The notes below the pieces were generated by a model, which worked only from the letters and a program-made list of their open reading frames with translations, made no database searches and was not told where the DNA came from. Positions 27,442 through 35,289 of a stretch of DNA of 35,289 nt are shown here, piece after piece. Source of the DNA: a virus. Every line of letters begins with the position of its first letter. The stretch's first letter is position 1. The translations under genes and the position numbers were made by a program. The stretch lies in IMG/VR virus record IMGVR_UViG_3300035670_000741, positions 1 to 35,289 of that record. The stretch is one strand, 5' to 3'.

Positions 27442-28446
27442 ATGGCAAAGATTATAGGGCAAGATGTAGAGGTTGCATTAACAAAGGAATCTGTACGAGG
27501 TATAGTTGCAACAGCACAATCTACAGACTGGATTGCACGAGGTACGCTAGAAGTAACTCCTGTAAAAGAGATTGTAGAAATCATGGTAAACGAAGGTAGA
27601 ATTACTACCAGACGAGAAATTAAAGCGGTACATTTCGAAAATGAAATTACTATCACGATGCCAATGGATAGAAAGCACGTTGGTAAATACTTAATGGCAT
27701 TCTTTGGTAGTGTAGCAACACAAACTGCAACGCCACAAGCTAGTACCAATACTCATACCTACGCTATATTAGACACAGGTTACGTTCCATCTTATACGGT
27801 TACAGTATTGTATGGTGGTGAACAATATCAGTACGCTTTGGGTGTAGCTTCCAACGTAAAGGTAGAATTAACAACCGATGCAGAGCCTAAGCTATCCGTA
27901 ACATTCCTTACTAAAAAGCACACAACAACTACAGGACTTACACCAAGCTATCCAGCAAACTCTTACTTTTCACCAATTGATACGCAAGTGTATAGTACAT
28001 TAACCTATGCAGGTATCGGTGATGGAAACGAGGTATCTATTCGTGAGGCTTCTATTGAGTACACAAGAGATGTTAAGAAAATGAAATATCTTGGATCTGA
28101 TACTTATGAGAACGCTATTGGAGCTGATTTTGATGTTAAAGCACATATTGTAAAAGACTTTGATGAGGAAACATGGGCTTCAGGTGATACAACCTTTGCA
28201 CATGAGGATTATCTAGCCAATACCACAAGAGCTTTAAGAGTCAAACTTACAGATACAGCAACAACTATCGGAGCTTCAACAAACCCAACGATAACATTTG
28301 ATATTCCAAGTGCTAAGTTCACAGAGTATAAGACATCTCCAGAGTTAAAAGAGATTGTAGGTGAAGAATATGATGTTATGCCATTTGATGATGGTACTAA
28401 TGATGTTTCGATAGTAACCTTAATTAACGATATTACAGCTTACTAA
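27442..28446 (+). CDS. Major tail (tube) protein
   Basis: This 334-residue protein begins MAKIIGQDVEVALTKESVRG, common in tail tube proteins, and is beta-rich throughout, with a C-terminal half that may be an added Ig-like or duplicated tube domain (about 170-334). It precedes the tail-assembly chaperone and tape measure, the fixed place for the tube gene in siphoviruses. No Shine-Dalgarno sequence precedes it. Confidence 0.85.
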   Translation: MAKIIGQDVEVALTKESVRGIVATAQSTDWIARGTLEVTPVKEIVEIMVNEGRITTRREIKAVHFENEITITMPMDRKHVGKYLMAFFGSVATQTATPQASTNTHTYAILDTGYVPSYTVTVLYGGEQYQYALGVASNVKVELTTDAEPKLSVTFLTKKHTTTTGLTPSYPANSYFSPIDTQVYSTLTYAGIGDGNEVSIREASIEYTRDVKKMKYLGSDTYENAIGADFDVKAHIVKDFDEETWASGDTTFAHEDYLANTTRALRVKLTDTATTIGASTNPTITFDIPSAKFTEYKTSPELKEIVGEEYDVMPFDDGTNDVSIVTLINDITAY

Positions 28447-28448
28447 TT

Positions 28449-28739
28449 ATGCTAAAAATATCTATAGACGATAAAAACTTTGTTGAAGTTGAAGAAAATA
28501 TCAGCTTTGAAGCCTGTATTGCAGTTGGAAAAGAAATGTCAACTGATAGGTGGGCAGGTGGCGAACTGCTTATTAAAAAGCAGTTACGAAAGCTCGTTAT
28601 TGATGGTGTAGAAATTCAAGGTGATATATTCGAGAAGCTAAAACAGTCTAGTATGAAACTCGGCACTAAAGTCATGACAACTCTTATAGAACAATATACA
28701 GAGCAAATGTACGGAGGTGAAGGGGAAGGAAAAAAATAG
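28449..28739 (+). CDS. Tail assembly chaperone, short form (gpG-like)
   Basis: This 96-residue protein lies between the tube and tape measure genes. It is compact and charged (EVEENISFEACIAVGKEM), as in lambda gpG-type chaperones. It ends in a glycine/glutamate stretch directly at a slippery run of As before its TAG. It keeps the tape measure soluble and recruits tube protein. Confidence 0.8.
   Translation: MLKISIDDKNFVEVEENISFEACIAVGKEMSTDRWAGGELLIKKQLRKLVIDGVEIQGDIFEKLKQSSMKLGTKVMTTLIEQYTEQMYGGEGEGKK
28730..28736 (+). promoter_or_regulatory. -1 frameshift slippery heptamer A-AAA-AAA
   Basis: The zero frame reads GGA AAA AAA TAG; slipping back one base at the heptamer gives AAA ATA GGG CAG, open until 28936. 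A small stem GGCA (28740-28743) / TGCC (28753-28756) follows. This is the arrangement of gpG/gpGT frameshifting in tailed phages. Confidence 0.88.
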
Positions 28740-28936
28740 GGCAGGTGGCTCGTGCCATTGTCGGTGGTAGAGAGTCGCCTTACTATAACGAATTTTCTAT
28801 TGAGCTAGTTTCAATAGAAACAGGGTGGAGTGAAGATGTTATAAAGCGACAAAGTTATAAGTTTATTAGGCGTATGCTTTTGTTAAAAAGAGCTATGAAT
28901 GAAATAGAGAACAGAAAAGATGGCAGACATAAATAA
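28736..28936 (+). CDS. T-part of the tail assembly chaperone, made by -1 frameshift (gpGT-like)
   Basis: This frame is the -1 extension of the short chaperone and yields a fusion of about 162 residues with it. It would be read as IGQVARAIVGGRE after the slip; a GTG at 28745 is unlikely to be an independent start. The sequence ESPYYNEFSIEL is helical and typical of T domains that bind tail tube protein. It overlaps the tape measure start by 17 bases. Confidence 0.85.
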   Translation: MGQVARAIVGGRESPYYNEFSIELVSIETGWSEDVIKRQSYKFIRRMLLLKRAMNEIENRKDGRHK

Positions 28937-30545
28937 ACAAGTTTCAGTAAACTTCAAAGCGATAGATAACCTTTCTAGGTCTGTAGGTTCTATGCAACAG
29001 TCGCTAAAGAATCTCGAAAACGAAACTAAGAAACTTAATGGTGAAACTAACAAAGCTAGTGCATCTAATAAGGGCATGGAAACATCGATGTTTAGTGCTA
29101 CTGTCAAAGCCAACTTGATGTTCGGAGCTTTTAATCTTGGTATTGGTATAGTAACTAAACTTGCACAATCAGCTGTTCAGCTTGGCAAAAAATTTGTTTC
29201 TTATCTAGGCGAAGCATCGCAATCAGCAATTGATTTTGAAAGGTCACTTGGTACACTTGGAATAATTGCTAGTAGGACAGGTAACAACGAAGCAGAGGCT
29301 ACTAAGCAGGCAAAATTGCTGGGCAAAGAGTTAAAGATAGGTGTAGGTGCTTCTGCTGAGGCACTACAAAACTTAATGGCTTCAGGTTTGAATTTAGACC
29401 AGTCTGCAACTTTGCTTCGCAGGTTTACTAACGAAGCTATTACAGGAAAGTCTAAAAACTTATCACTTGCCGAAGCAGTTACGAACTTGTCTTTTGCATA
29501 TAAGACTGGAAATTCTACACTTGGTAATATGTCTGGTGTATCTGAAAACTTTAACGATATTGTTGAACGTGGTGCAAAAATAATGAAGATGAAAACTTCT
29601 GATATGAATGAAGCTCAGTTAGCAGAAGCAAAATATCGTGGAATGATAGACCTAACGAATCTAACACTAGGCAGTTCTGAAAAGCTTACAACTGGTTTAG
29701 TAGATGCACAATTTAGAGCCAGACTAATGGCAGATGAATTGAAGATTAGTGTAGGACAAGGTGTAAATGCAGTCTTATCTGAAATGGCGAATGTTATAAT
29801 GCCAAAAGTAGAACAAGGGTTTAGTAGTATGATGACATGGATAGATAAGGCAAAACTAGCATTTGAATCATGGTGGAAGTCTAATCAGGATTTTATTAAA
29901 CCACAGTTAGAGAGAATAGATGAAATAATTAAGAATGTAGCAACCAAGTTAGGTCAATTATTGCCACCTATTGGGGAAAATAAAGAAGCATTTGATAATT
30001 GGGCAAATGGAGCTTTAGAAAACGCTATAACAAAATTCGAAGATTTACTTACAGGTGTAGGGCATATAATAACCTACTTACAATCTCCAGAAGCAAAAAA
30101 AGCATTTGACGACACAGCCTACCTTATAGGAAGAATAGCAGATGCTATGTTTGCTGTAGTGAGAAATGTAGACAAGGCAATATCTGCATTTGATAGGTTT
30201 AAGACAATATTGAAAGGTATGGATAAAGTTATAGGTGGCGGTGTCATCGGCTCAACTTTTGGACTGGTAAAGGCAATCGCAACAGCAGGTAAATCTAACA
30301 ACGCACAAGGGACATCATTCTTCGGTGGGGGTATGACTACCGTTGGTGAAAATGGGCGAGAAAACGTCATTCTTCCACGAGGTAGTAAAATCATACCAAA
30401 CCGTAACTCTGGTGGCTCACAGGGCATTGTAGTCAACGTAAACGCACCTGTATATGGAGTTGACAATTTAGTAGCTACGATTACAAAGGCAGTTAATGAA
30501 GCACAGGGTAGACAAAATAAACTTGGAGATTACAACTTACTATGA
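28920..30545 (+). CDS. Tape measure protein (short)
   Basis: This 541-residue protein has a helical coiled-coil start, a hydrophobic segment (MFGAFNLGIGIV, about 61-72), a long helical body and a C-terminal part with GGGMTTVGENGRENVILPRG and GIVVNVNAPVYGVDNLV, typical of phage tape measures. Length sets tail length; at about 0.15 nm per residue the tail would be near 80 nm. It is encoded after the frameshifted chaperone, as expected. Start overlaps the chaperone extension. Confidence 0.9.
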   Translation: MADINKQVSVNFKAIDNLSRSVGSMQQSLKNLENETKKLNGETNKASASNKGMETSMFSATVKANLMFGAFNLGIGIVTKLAQSAVQLGKKFVSYLGEASQSAIDFERSLGTLGIIASRTGNNEAEATKQAKLLGKELKIGVGASAEALQNLMASGLNLDQSATLLRRFTNEAITGKSKNLSLAEAVTNLSFAYKTGNSTLGNMSGVSENFNDIVERGAKIMKMKTSDMNEAQLAEAKYRGMIDLTNLTLGSSEKLTTGLVDAQFRARLMADELKISVGQGVNAVLSEMANVIMPKVEQGFSSMMTWIDKAKLAFESWWKSNQDFIKPQLERIDEIIKNVATKLGQLLPPIGENKEAFDNWANGALENAITKFEDLLTGVGHIITYLQSPEAKKAFDDTAYLIGRIADAMFAVVRNVDKAISAFDRFKTILKGMDKVIGGGVIGSTFGLVKAIATAGKSNNAQGTSFFGGGMTTVGENGRENVILPRGSKIIPNRNSGGSQGIVVNVNAPVYGVDNLVATITKAVNEAQGRQNKLGDYNLL

Positions 30546-31828
30546 AAGACTATACTTTAATAACTTACGGAGCTTATAACCTAACATCTCCAAATATATT
30601 CACAAGTGATGATAATGGAGATGGTAGTGCTAACATTGACGTTGCTAGAGTACGAAACTCTAAAAATGCAGGGAGTACAGTTGTAGACTCACAGCTAAAT
30701 GAGAAGAACATATCGCTTAGTACAACTGTAGTTTCAGACGATTATCGGGAAATGATAGATGTCTATAATGAGCTACAACAAACTCTAGAAGAAAAGGGTC
30801 GCTATTTACGCTTTATTAGAACTTGGGATTTAATAACTCCAATGCAAACAGATACAGATTGGATTGCCTCAGGCGATACTGTAAATAGAGCCTACGATAC
30901 TGAAAATCGTGTCTTTTCTGGTAGTATAAGTTTCGATGCAGATGTTTCAGTAAGTAGTGATGATTTGGTTTCTATTTACAATACCTCGCTAGATGGTATT
31001 AACCTTGCCACAAGAGCTAATCAAGGTGATTTTGAATGTTTTGTGTATATTCCAGATAATACAAATGTAACAAGTGTTGTACTTAGGGTAGGTAGCTCGG
31101 TTTCAGGATATTATTCGCATACCTTTACAACTCAAGTCGATGGTACAGCCATACAAAATGGGTGGAATTTATTTGGCGAAGCATGGGGTAATTTTAGTGA
31201 AACTGGTGTAATTGACATTTCTCAGGTTGGTAGTTTTACGCAAGTTATTGTAAATTATAGTAGTTCACAAACTGATTTAACAGGTTTTAGACTAGGGGGT
31301 GTGCTATGGGAACTTGACAGTCAAACTACAAATTATAAAGTGTTTCCAACTGCTATCACCAAAGATTCCAATAGAGGTAATAATACCTACAGAGAGCTGG
31401 AACTGCAATTTGTAAACTATACAGGCTATGGTGAATCAAGTGCTTACGACACTGCTTATAGCGGTTCTGCTTTAACTGGAACTTCTAATGATGCCGATAT
31501 TCAGTTATACGGTTCCTTCGAGCCTATGCCTGTTTTAACCTATACATTCTCTAGTATAACTAATATGAAGGAGATTGTGCTTACTAACAATACAAATGGC
31601 GATGTAGTAACTATAGCCTCAGGTGATACGGCATGGAGTGCTAACGATGTAATTATAATAGACCTAGAGGGGCAGAAAGTTACCAAAAACGGAAACAACC
31701 ATGATTTTAGCGACGTACTACCACGATTTAGGCTAGGGCTTAATAAGCTAAATTTTGGGCTAACAGCTACAAATGAAAGTACAATAACACAAGATACATA
31801 TACTTTAGATTTGAAGGGGGAAATATAA
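30542..31828 (+). CDS. Distal tail protein with inserted carbohydrate-binding-like domain (evolved Dit)
   Basis: This 428-residue protein has Dit-like ends: an N-terminal beta domain (LITYGAYNLTSPNIF) and a C-terminal galectin-like part with VIIIDLEGQKVTKNGNNHDF, the pattern of Dit proteins. Between about residues 100 and 255 lies an inserted jelly-roll-like domain (WIASGDTVNRAYDTENR, then LATRANQGDFECFVYIPD), similar to carbohydrate-binding modules in evolved Dits. It forms the ring at the tail tip and may give a first, reversible contact with host glycans. Confidence 0.75.
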   Translation: MKDYTLITYGAYNLTSPNIFTSDDNGDGSANIDVARVRNSKNAGSTVVDSQLNEKNISLSTTVVSDDYREMIDVYNELQQTLEEKGRYLRFIRTWDLITPMQTDTDWIASGDTVNRAYDTENRVFSGSISFDADVSVSSDDLVSIYNTSLDGINLATRANQGDFECFVYIPDNTNVTSVVLRVGSSVSGYYSHTFTTQVDGTAIQNGWNLFGEAWGNFSETGVIDISQVGSFTQVIVNYSSSQTDLTGFRLGGVLWELDSQTTNYKVFPTAITKDSNRGNNTYRELELQFVNYTGYGESSAYDTAYSGSALTGTSNDADIQLYGSFEPMPVLTYTFSSITNMKEIVLTNNTNGDVVTIASGDTAWSANDVIIIDLEGQKVTKNGNNHDFSDVLPRFRLGLNKLNFGLTATNESTITQDTYTLDLKGEI

Positions 31829-31829
31829 C

Positions 31830-33371
31830 ATGGCACTATTAGTATCACAAACTAGCAATACATCGGGATTAAGCTACTACACAAGCACATATAGAATGTT
31901 ACAGACATTCACAATGCCTGTAGGTTACGACACTATTGAGTATGTAACGCTAACACTTCGTGAAGCAGGTACAATGCCCGGAAGTTATACAGTAGACATT
32001 TATGCAACCTCTGGAGGTTTACCTACAGGGGCAAGTTTGGCAAGTGCTAGTGTTACAAGTTCTGGTATTAGTAGCTCCTATGGTGAAGTTACGTTTAACT
32101 TTGCTGATATAACAGTTACAGCAGGGGCGAAATACGCCATTGTAGCAAAGCAGACTTCGACAACTTCGATTTCAAATAGTACATATTGGGGACACGCTGA
32201 TGGAGCTTCTTATTCAGGCGGAGCTTCTTATTACTCTAGCAACTCTGGTAGCTCTTGGACTGCTTTGTCAGGTGACTGGACATTTAAGGTCTATGGTACA
32301 TTAGGGGTAGTTATTCCAACAGTTACAACAGATACAGCAACTGCCACAGCCTCGACAACTGCTGATGTAGAAGGAAATGTTACAGATGCAGGTGGTGGAA
32401 CTGTATCTGAACGTGGTGCTGTTTATTCTAGTACAAATGCAACCCCCACAATTGGTGATAGTAAACTAGCCTCAGGTTCGGGAACTGGTACATTTACAGC
32501 TTCATTAACAGGGCTTACAGCAGGAACTTTATACTACATTAGGGCTTATGCCACTAACGAGGTAGGTACAGGATATGGTGATGTTTTAACCTTTACAACG
32601 GATTCAGTAGCCCCTACAGTCACCTCTGGAGCGGTTTCAGATTTAGCTTCTACAACTGCTACACTAGCAGGTGAAGTTACAGCTACAGGTGGATCTACTG
32701 TTACAGAAAGAGGCGTGTGTTGGAATACATCAGCCAACCCTACAACTGCTAACAGCAAGGCAACCTCTGGTACAGGCTTGGGAGCCTATACAGTAGGTGC
32801 TACAGGGCTTTCAACTGGTACGCTATATCATTACAGGGCTTATGCTATTAACTCGGTCGGTACGTCTTATGGAGATGATTTGACCTTCACAACAAAGAAT
32901 ACAGTAAAGAAATGGGCTCAGTCTTTTGTGGCAGGTGCAACTGGAACGCTGACTAAGGTTTCTATTTACTGTAAACTAGCAAGTGGTAGCTTTGCTCCTT
33001 TGAACTTATCTATTTATAGTGATTCAGCAGGTTCGCCAAATGCTATACTTTCAACTCCAACTGCTAAAGTTATTACAAATACAGATTATGCCTTTGTAGA
33101 AGTTACTACTAATCAAGCGGTCACATCTGGAACGACTTATTGGATTGTTATAAACGATACTTACTTTGCAGGGTTTTGGCATATTTGGTTGGGAGCTACA
33201 TCTCCAAGTGCTTATGCTTCAGGTGCGGTAAAATATACACTATCCTCAGCTCCAACTTCATGGATTAACACAAGCTACACAACGCACGATTTTACCTTTA
33301 GAACAAATATACAGCCATCGGTTACAGCAACCTACGCATTAAATATCAAAGCTAAAAGACGTTATAAGTAA
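31830..33371 (+). CDS. Tail fibre/receptor-binding protein with two FN3-like repeats between jelly-roll-like domains
   Basis: This 513-residue protein has an N-terminal jelly-roll-like domain (about 1-155, ending WTFKVYG), two FN3-like repeats (about 160-255 and 257-350, each with SERG/TERG and a Tyr-Ala-Thr/Ile-Asn turn), and a C-terminal jelly-roll-like domain (about 355-500) similar to the N-terminal one. The symmetric layout suggests internal duplication. Such repeats bind host surface sugars or proteins. GGGGGAA lies 8 bases before its ATG. It joins the Dit and baseplate genes. Confidence 0.75.
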   Translation: MALLVSQTSNTSGLSYYTSTYRMLQTFTMPVGYDTIEYVTLTLREAGTMPGSYTVDIYATSGGLPTGASLASASVTSSGISSSYGEVTFNFADITVTAGAKYAIVAKQTSTTSISNSTYWGHADGASYSGGASYYSSNSGSSWTALSGDWTFKVYGTLGVVIPTVTTDTATATASTTADVEGNVTDAGGGTVSERGAVYSSTNATPTIGDSKLASGSGTGTFTASLTGLTAGTLYYIRAYATNEVGTGYGDVLTFTTDSVAPTVTSGAVSDLASTTATLAGEVTATGGSTVTERGVCWNTSANPTTANSKATSGTGLGAYTVGATGLSTGTLYHYRAYAINSVGTSYGDDLTFTTKNTVKKWAQSFVAGATGTLTKVSIYCKLASGSFAPLNLSIYSDSAGSPNAILSTPTAKVITNTDYAFVEVTTNQAVTSGTTYWIVINDTYFAGFWHIWLGATSPSAYASGAVKYTLSSAPTSWINTSYTTHDFTFRTNIQPSVTATYALNIKAKRRYK

Positions 33372-34534
33372 TGAAAAGACTAACTGTTAAAGTTTACGAT
33401 AAAGCAGGTACTACCTTCAAAGGTACGTACGGTCAACTAAGTACCTACTCTTTTAGTAGCACAATCAACGGTGGCGTAGGCGAATTAAATTTACAACTAC
33501 CTAGAACTTTTGATGAGTATAATAGCGATAATACAGTCAACTTATTAGATGAGGTACAGATTTGGGTACAGGATAAGGACACGGTTGGCACGTCAGGTGT
33601 AAGGATTTACAGTGGTTATATTTCAAGAATCAGTACAGGGTATTCAGAGGGGCGTGATTTCGTACAGGTGTCCTGTTTAGGATATGTTAGTCGTTTGGCA
33701 AGGTCGCTAGACTGGAACGGTACTACACTACAAGTGGCTAGAAACTCACAAGACCCTGCCGATATGGTTATGGATATAATCGACAAGTATCAAATCAATA
33801 ACGACAATAGCAGAATAACCTACACAGCAGGGACGTCGGTTGTCGATTGTGGTTTTACAGTAACATATCAATCAGATAGCAAGTCGTGCTTAGAAAGTAT
33901 CGAGAAGGTACGAGAATTAGCAGGTAGTAATTACTACTGGAATGTTGACGCTAATAACCTACTATCATTCAAGGCATTTTCTACTACAGCAGACCACACC
34001 TTTACAATAGGGCGTGAAATCAGCTCGTTTCGAAAAGAGGTCAATATAGATGATTTGGTAAATACTGTACTATTTTGGAATGGCTTACAGGAAGATGATA
34101 CCAACTTTATAAGCAAAAGATACTATTCAGGAACTTCTAGGACTGCTTATTGGGAATCATTTAGTAAAAATACAGATTCGAGAATTACAACAACTGCTAC
34201 AGCCGATAAATTTGGAGATGCCTTTGTGGAAGCCAATAAAGACCCGAACGTATTATTAGAGTTTACCTTAAAGGATAATAACTTCGGTATTGGATATGAT
34301 ATTGAAAGTGTGAAGTGTGGACAAACGTGTAAGATACTAAATACAGCCGATACTGATTTAGTAGGGGTAGTATTTACAATTACACGAATTACATATACTC
34401 CAGAGCAAGTCAGTATTATTTGTGAAGATAAAAGAAGTCTAACAGGTCGTAGACTTGCGGATATTAAAAGAAACTTAGATAGTGCAGTTTATAGCGATGG
34501 TATAAGTACAGTTACATCAGTTGATACAGACTAA
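33371..34534 (+). CDS. Baseplate/tail hub protein (ReqiPepy6 Gp37-like)
   Basis: This 387-residue protein begins MKRLTVKVYDKAGTTFKGTY and has LLDEVQIWVQDKD and IYSGYISRISTGYSEGRDFV, typical of the Gp37-like tail hub family in actinophage and other siphovirus tails. It probably forms the central hub under Dit. Its ATG overlaps the previous stop by 1 base. Confidence 0.7.
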   Translation: MKRLTVKVYDKAGTTFKGTYGQLSTYSFSSTINGGVGELNLQLPRTFDEYNSDNTVNLLDEVQIWVQDKDTVGTSGVRIYSGYISRISTGYSEGRDFVQVSCLGYVSRLARSLDWNGTTLQVARNSQDPADMVMDIIDKYQINNDNSRITYTAGTSVVDCGFTVTYQSDSKSCLESIEKVRELAGSNYYWNVDANNLLSFKAFSTTADHTFTIGREISSFRKEVNIDDLVNTVLFWNGLQEDDTNFISKRYYSGTSRTAYWESFSKNTDSRITTTATADKFGDAFVEANKDPNVLLEFTLKDNNFGIGYDIESVKCGQTCKILNTADTDLVGVVFTITRITYTPEQVSIICEDKRSLTGRRLADIKRNLDSAVYSDGISTVTSVDTD

Positions 34535-34536
34535 TT

Positions 34537-35247
34537 ATGATATTACTAGAAACATTACAAAGATATTTACAACAGGGGTGGGTAGAAGTGCCATACACAT
34601 TGGTATATGTTTCCGCTAATACCTTTAAGGTAGAAGGTGCTGATGTACGTTCGTTCTTTCCTATCGGTACAATGTTATCACTAACACAAACTACAGTAAA
34701 ATATGGATATGTTGATGCTACACCTACATTCTCAACAGATACCACAATACGATTCAACGGAGGTACAGATTACACACTCACAAATGCTAGTATTACATCG
34801 CCTAAAATAGGTATAACTCCAAACCCACAAGGCTTTCCGCATTGGTTCAATTACAACGAAAACTGGACATCTTCGGGTACACAACCTACTATCGGAAATG
34901 GTACATTTGATGCGAAGTTTAGTATAAAAGGCAATTCGTGTTTTGTTAGGTATAACTTTGTCAATGGCTCAACAACAACCGAAGGCACTGGCAACTATTT
35001 TGTTAATTTACCTGTATCTAGTGCCAACTTAACCGCAAATAAGTCTTTCAATCTTACAGGTTACGCAGAAAATAACGCAACGAAGGGGTATGATGTACAG
35101 TCGGCTCGTATGGTAGATACTACAAAGTTTTACGTTATGATGAACGCCCCCTCTGATACAAATACGCTACCGTGGAATGCTACTAGCCCTTTTACATGGG
35201 CAGTTGACGACTACTGGTCTGCTACGGGTTTTTATGAAATTACATAG
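34537..35247 (+). CDS. Receptor-binding/tail tip protein
   Basis: This 236-residue protein has an N-terminal attachment part (about 1-75) followed by a C-terminal jelly-roll-like domain with WTSSGTQPTIGNGTFDAKFS and TTTEGTGNYFVNLPVSS, a pattern I recognise from phage receptor-binding and fibre proteins. It is the last structural gene and lies at the usual receptor-binding position. The gene ends 42 bases before the window end and is complete. Confidence 0.7.
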   Translation: MILLETLQRYLQQGWVEVPYTLVYVSANTFKVEGADVRSFFPIGTMLSLTQTTVKYGYVDATPTFSTDTTIRFNGGTDYTLTNASITSPKIGITPNPQGFPHWFNYNENWTSSGTQPTIGNGTFDAKFSIKGNSCFVRYNFVNGSTTTEGTGNYFVNLPVSSANLTANKSFNLTGYAENNATKGYDVQSARMVDTTKFYVMMNAPSDTNTLPWNATSPFTWAVDDYWSATGFYEIT

Positions 35248-35274
35248 GCTCTAAACGTCTACCTATGCTATACT
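35243..35274 (+). promoter_or_regulatory. Extended -10 promoter with inverted repeat, reading across the window ends
   Basis: TGCTATACT at 35266-35274 is an extended -10 element. It is preceded by an inverted repeat CATAGG (35243-35248) / CCTATG (35262-35267) that could be an operator. The remaining 15 bases plus 4 bases at the window start put the -10 box 19 bases before the ATG at base 5, but only if the two ends join. No good -35 is seen, which is normal for extended -10 promoters. Confidence 0.45.
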
Positions 35275-35289
35275 AATTCAACATTTATT

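Noticed and set aside
28745-28936. Independent GTG-start gene behind the tail chaperone
   Set aside because: Better explained as the -1 frameshift extension of the chaperone; the frame is open upstream to the slippery site.
1-35289. Stop-codon reassignment (as in some uncultured bacteria and phages)
   Set aside because: TAA, TAG and TGA all end genes at sensible, overlapping junctions, and long genes are open under the standard code.
1-35289. Integrase, attachment sites or lysogeny module
   Set aside because: No recombinase motif or repeated att-like core was seen; the single HTH protein alone does not indicate lysogeny.

Overview
This window is, as far as I can see, a complete or nearly complete genome of a tailed double-stranded DNA phage with siphovirus architecture: HK97-type capsid, tape measure, tail-assembly chaperone with a -1 frameshift, Dit, receptor-binding proteins. 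It is AT-rich, uses the standard genetic code and rarely shows Shine-Dalgarno sequences. Several genes start only 5-10 bases after a -10 box, which suggests leaderless translation. The host is unknown. The sparse ribosome sites and a GSIEAG-repeat protein would fit an uncultured AT-rich bacterium (possibly Patescibacteria), but that is weak inference. No integrase, DNA polymerase, RNA polymerase or methyltransferase was recognised. The linear ends look like an arbitrary cut of a circular map, because an extended -10 promoter at 35269-35274 points across the junction into the gene at base 5.

Layout. Bases 5-4676 (+) carry a membrane/coiled-coil protein, an HNH protein, and a glycosylation cassette (GT4 glycosyltransferase, SDR nucleotide-sugar enzyme, second GT-B glycosyltransferase) invaded by a NUMOD4-HNH endonuclease. 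Bases 4673-7134 (-) hold a lysis-like block: holin-like protein, coiled coil, M23-type endopeptidase and membrane proteins. Bases 7167-7475 (-) hold two odd tRNA-like genes flanking a structured RNA. Bases 7549-15702 (-) are early genes: small accessory proteins, an HTH regulator, a PD-(D/E)XK nuclease-like protein, Sak4-like recombinase, SSB-like protein, a DnaG-type zinc finger and a DUF3987-type ATPase. Bases 15703-16345 contain no protein gene but hold a putative iteron origin and a dense regulatory region. Bases 16346-35247 (+) are the late genes: HNH, terminase small and large, portal-MuF fusion, a large head-associated protein, protease, major capsid, connectors, tail, baseplate and receptor-binding proteins.

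The most interesting feature is a predicted small RNA at about 16195-16267 (-). It has its own promoter, a 5' hairpin, a single-stranded segment and a perfect rho-independent terminator. The single-stranded segment contains 11 bases exactly complementary to the translation start of two early transcripts. Those two starts (genes beginning at 13079 and 9948) share a 20-bp perfect repeat and lie downstream of sigma70-like promoters. The sRNA promoter is flanked by inverted 8-bp half-sites whose centres are 42 bp apart, next to the divergent promoter of the late operon. The inferred model is that when the late operon switches on, the sRNA is made too and shuts off translation of two early operons.
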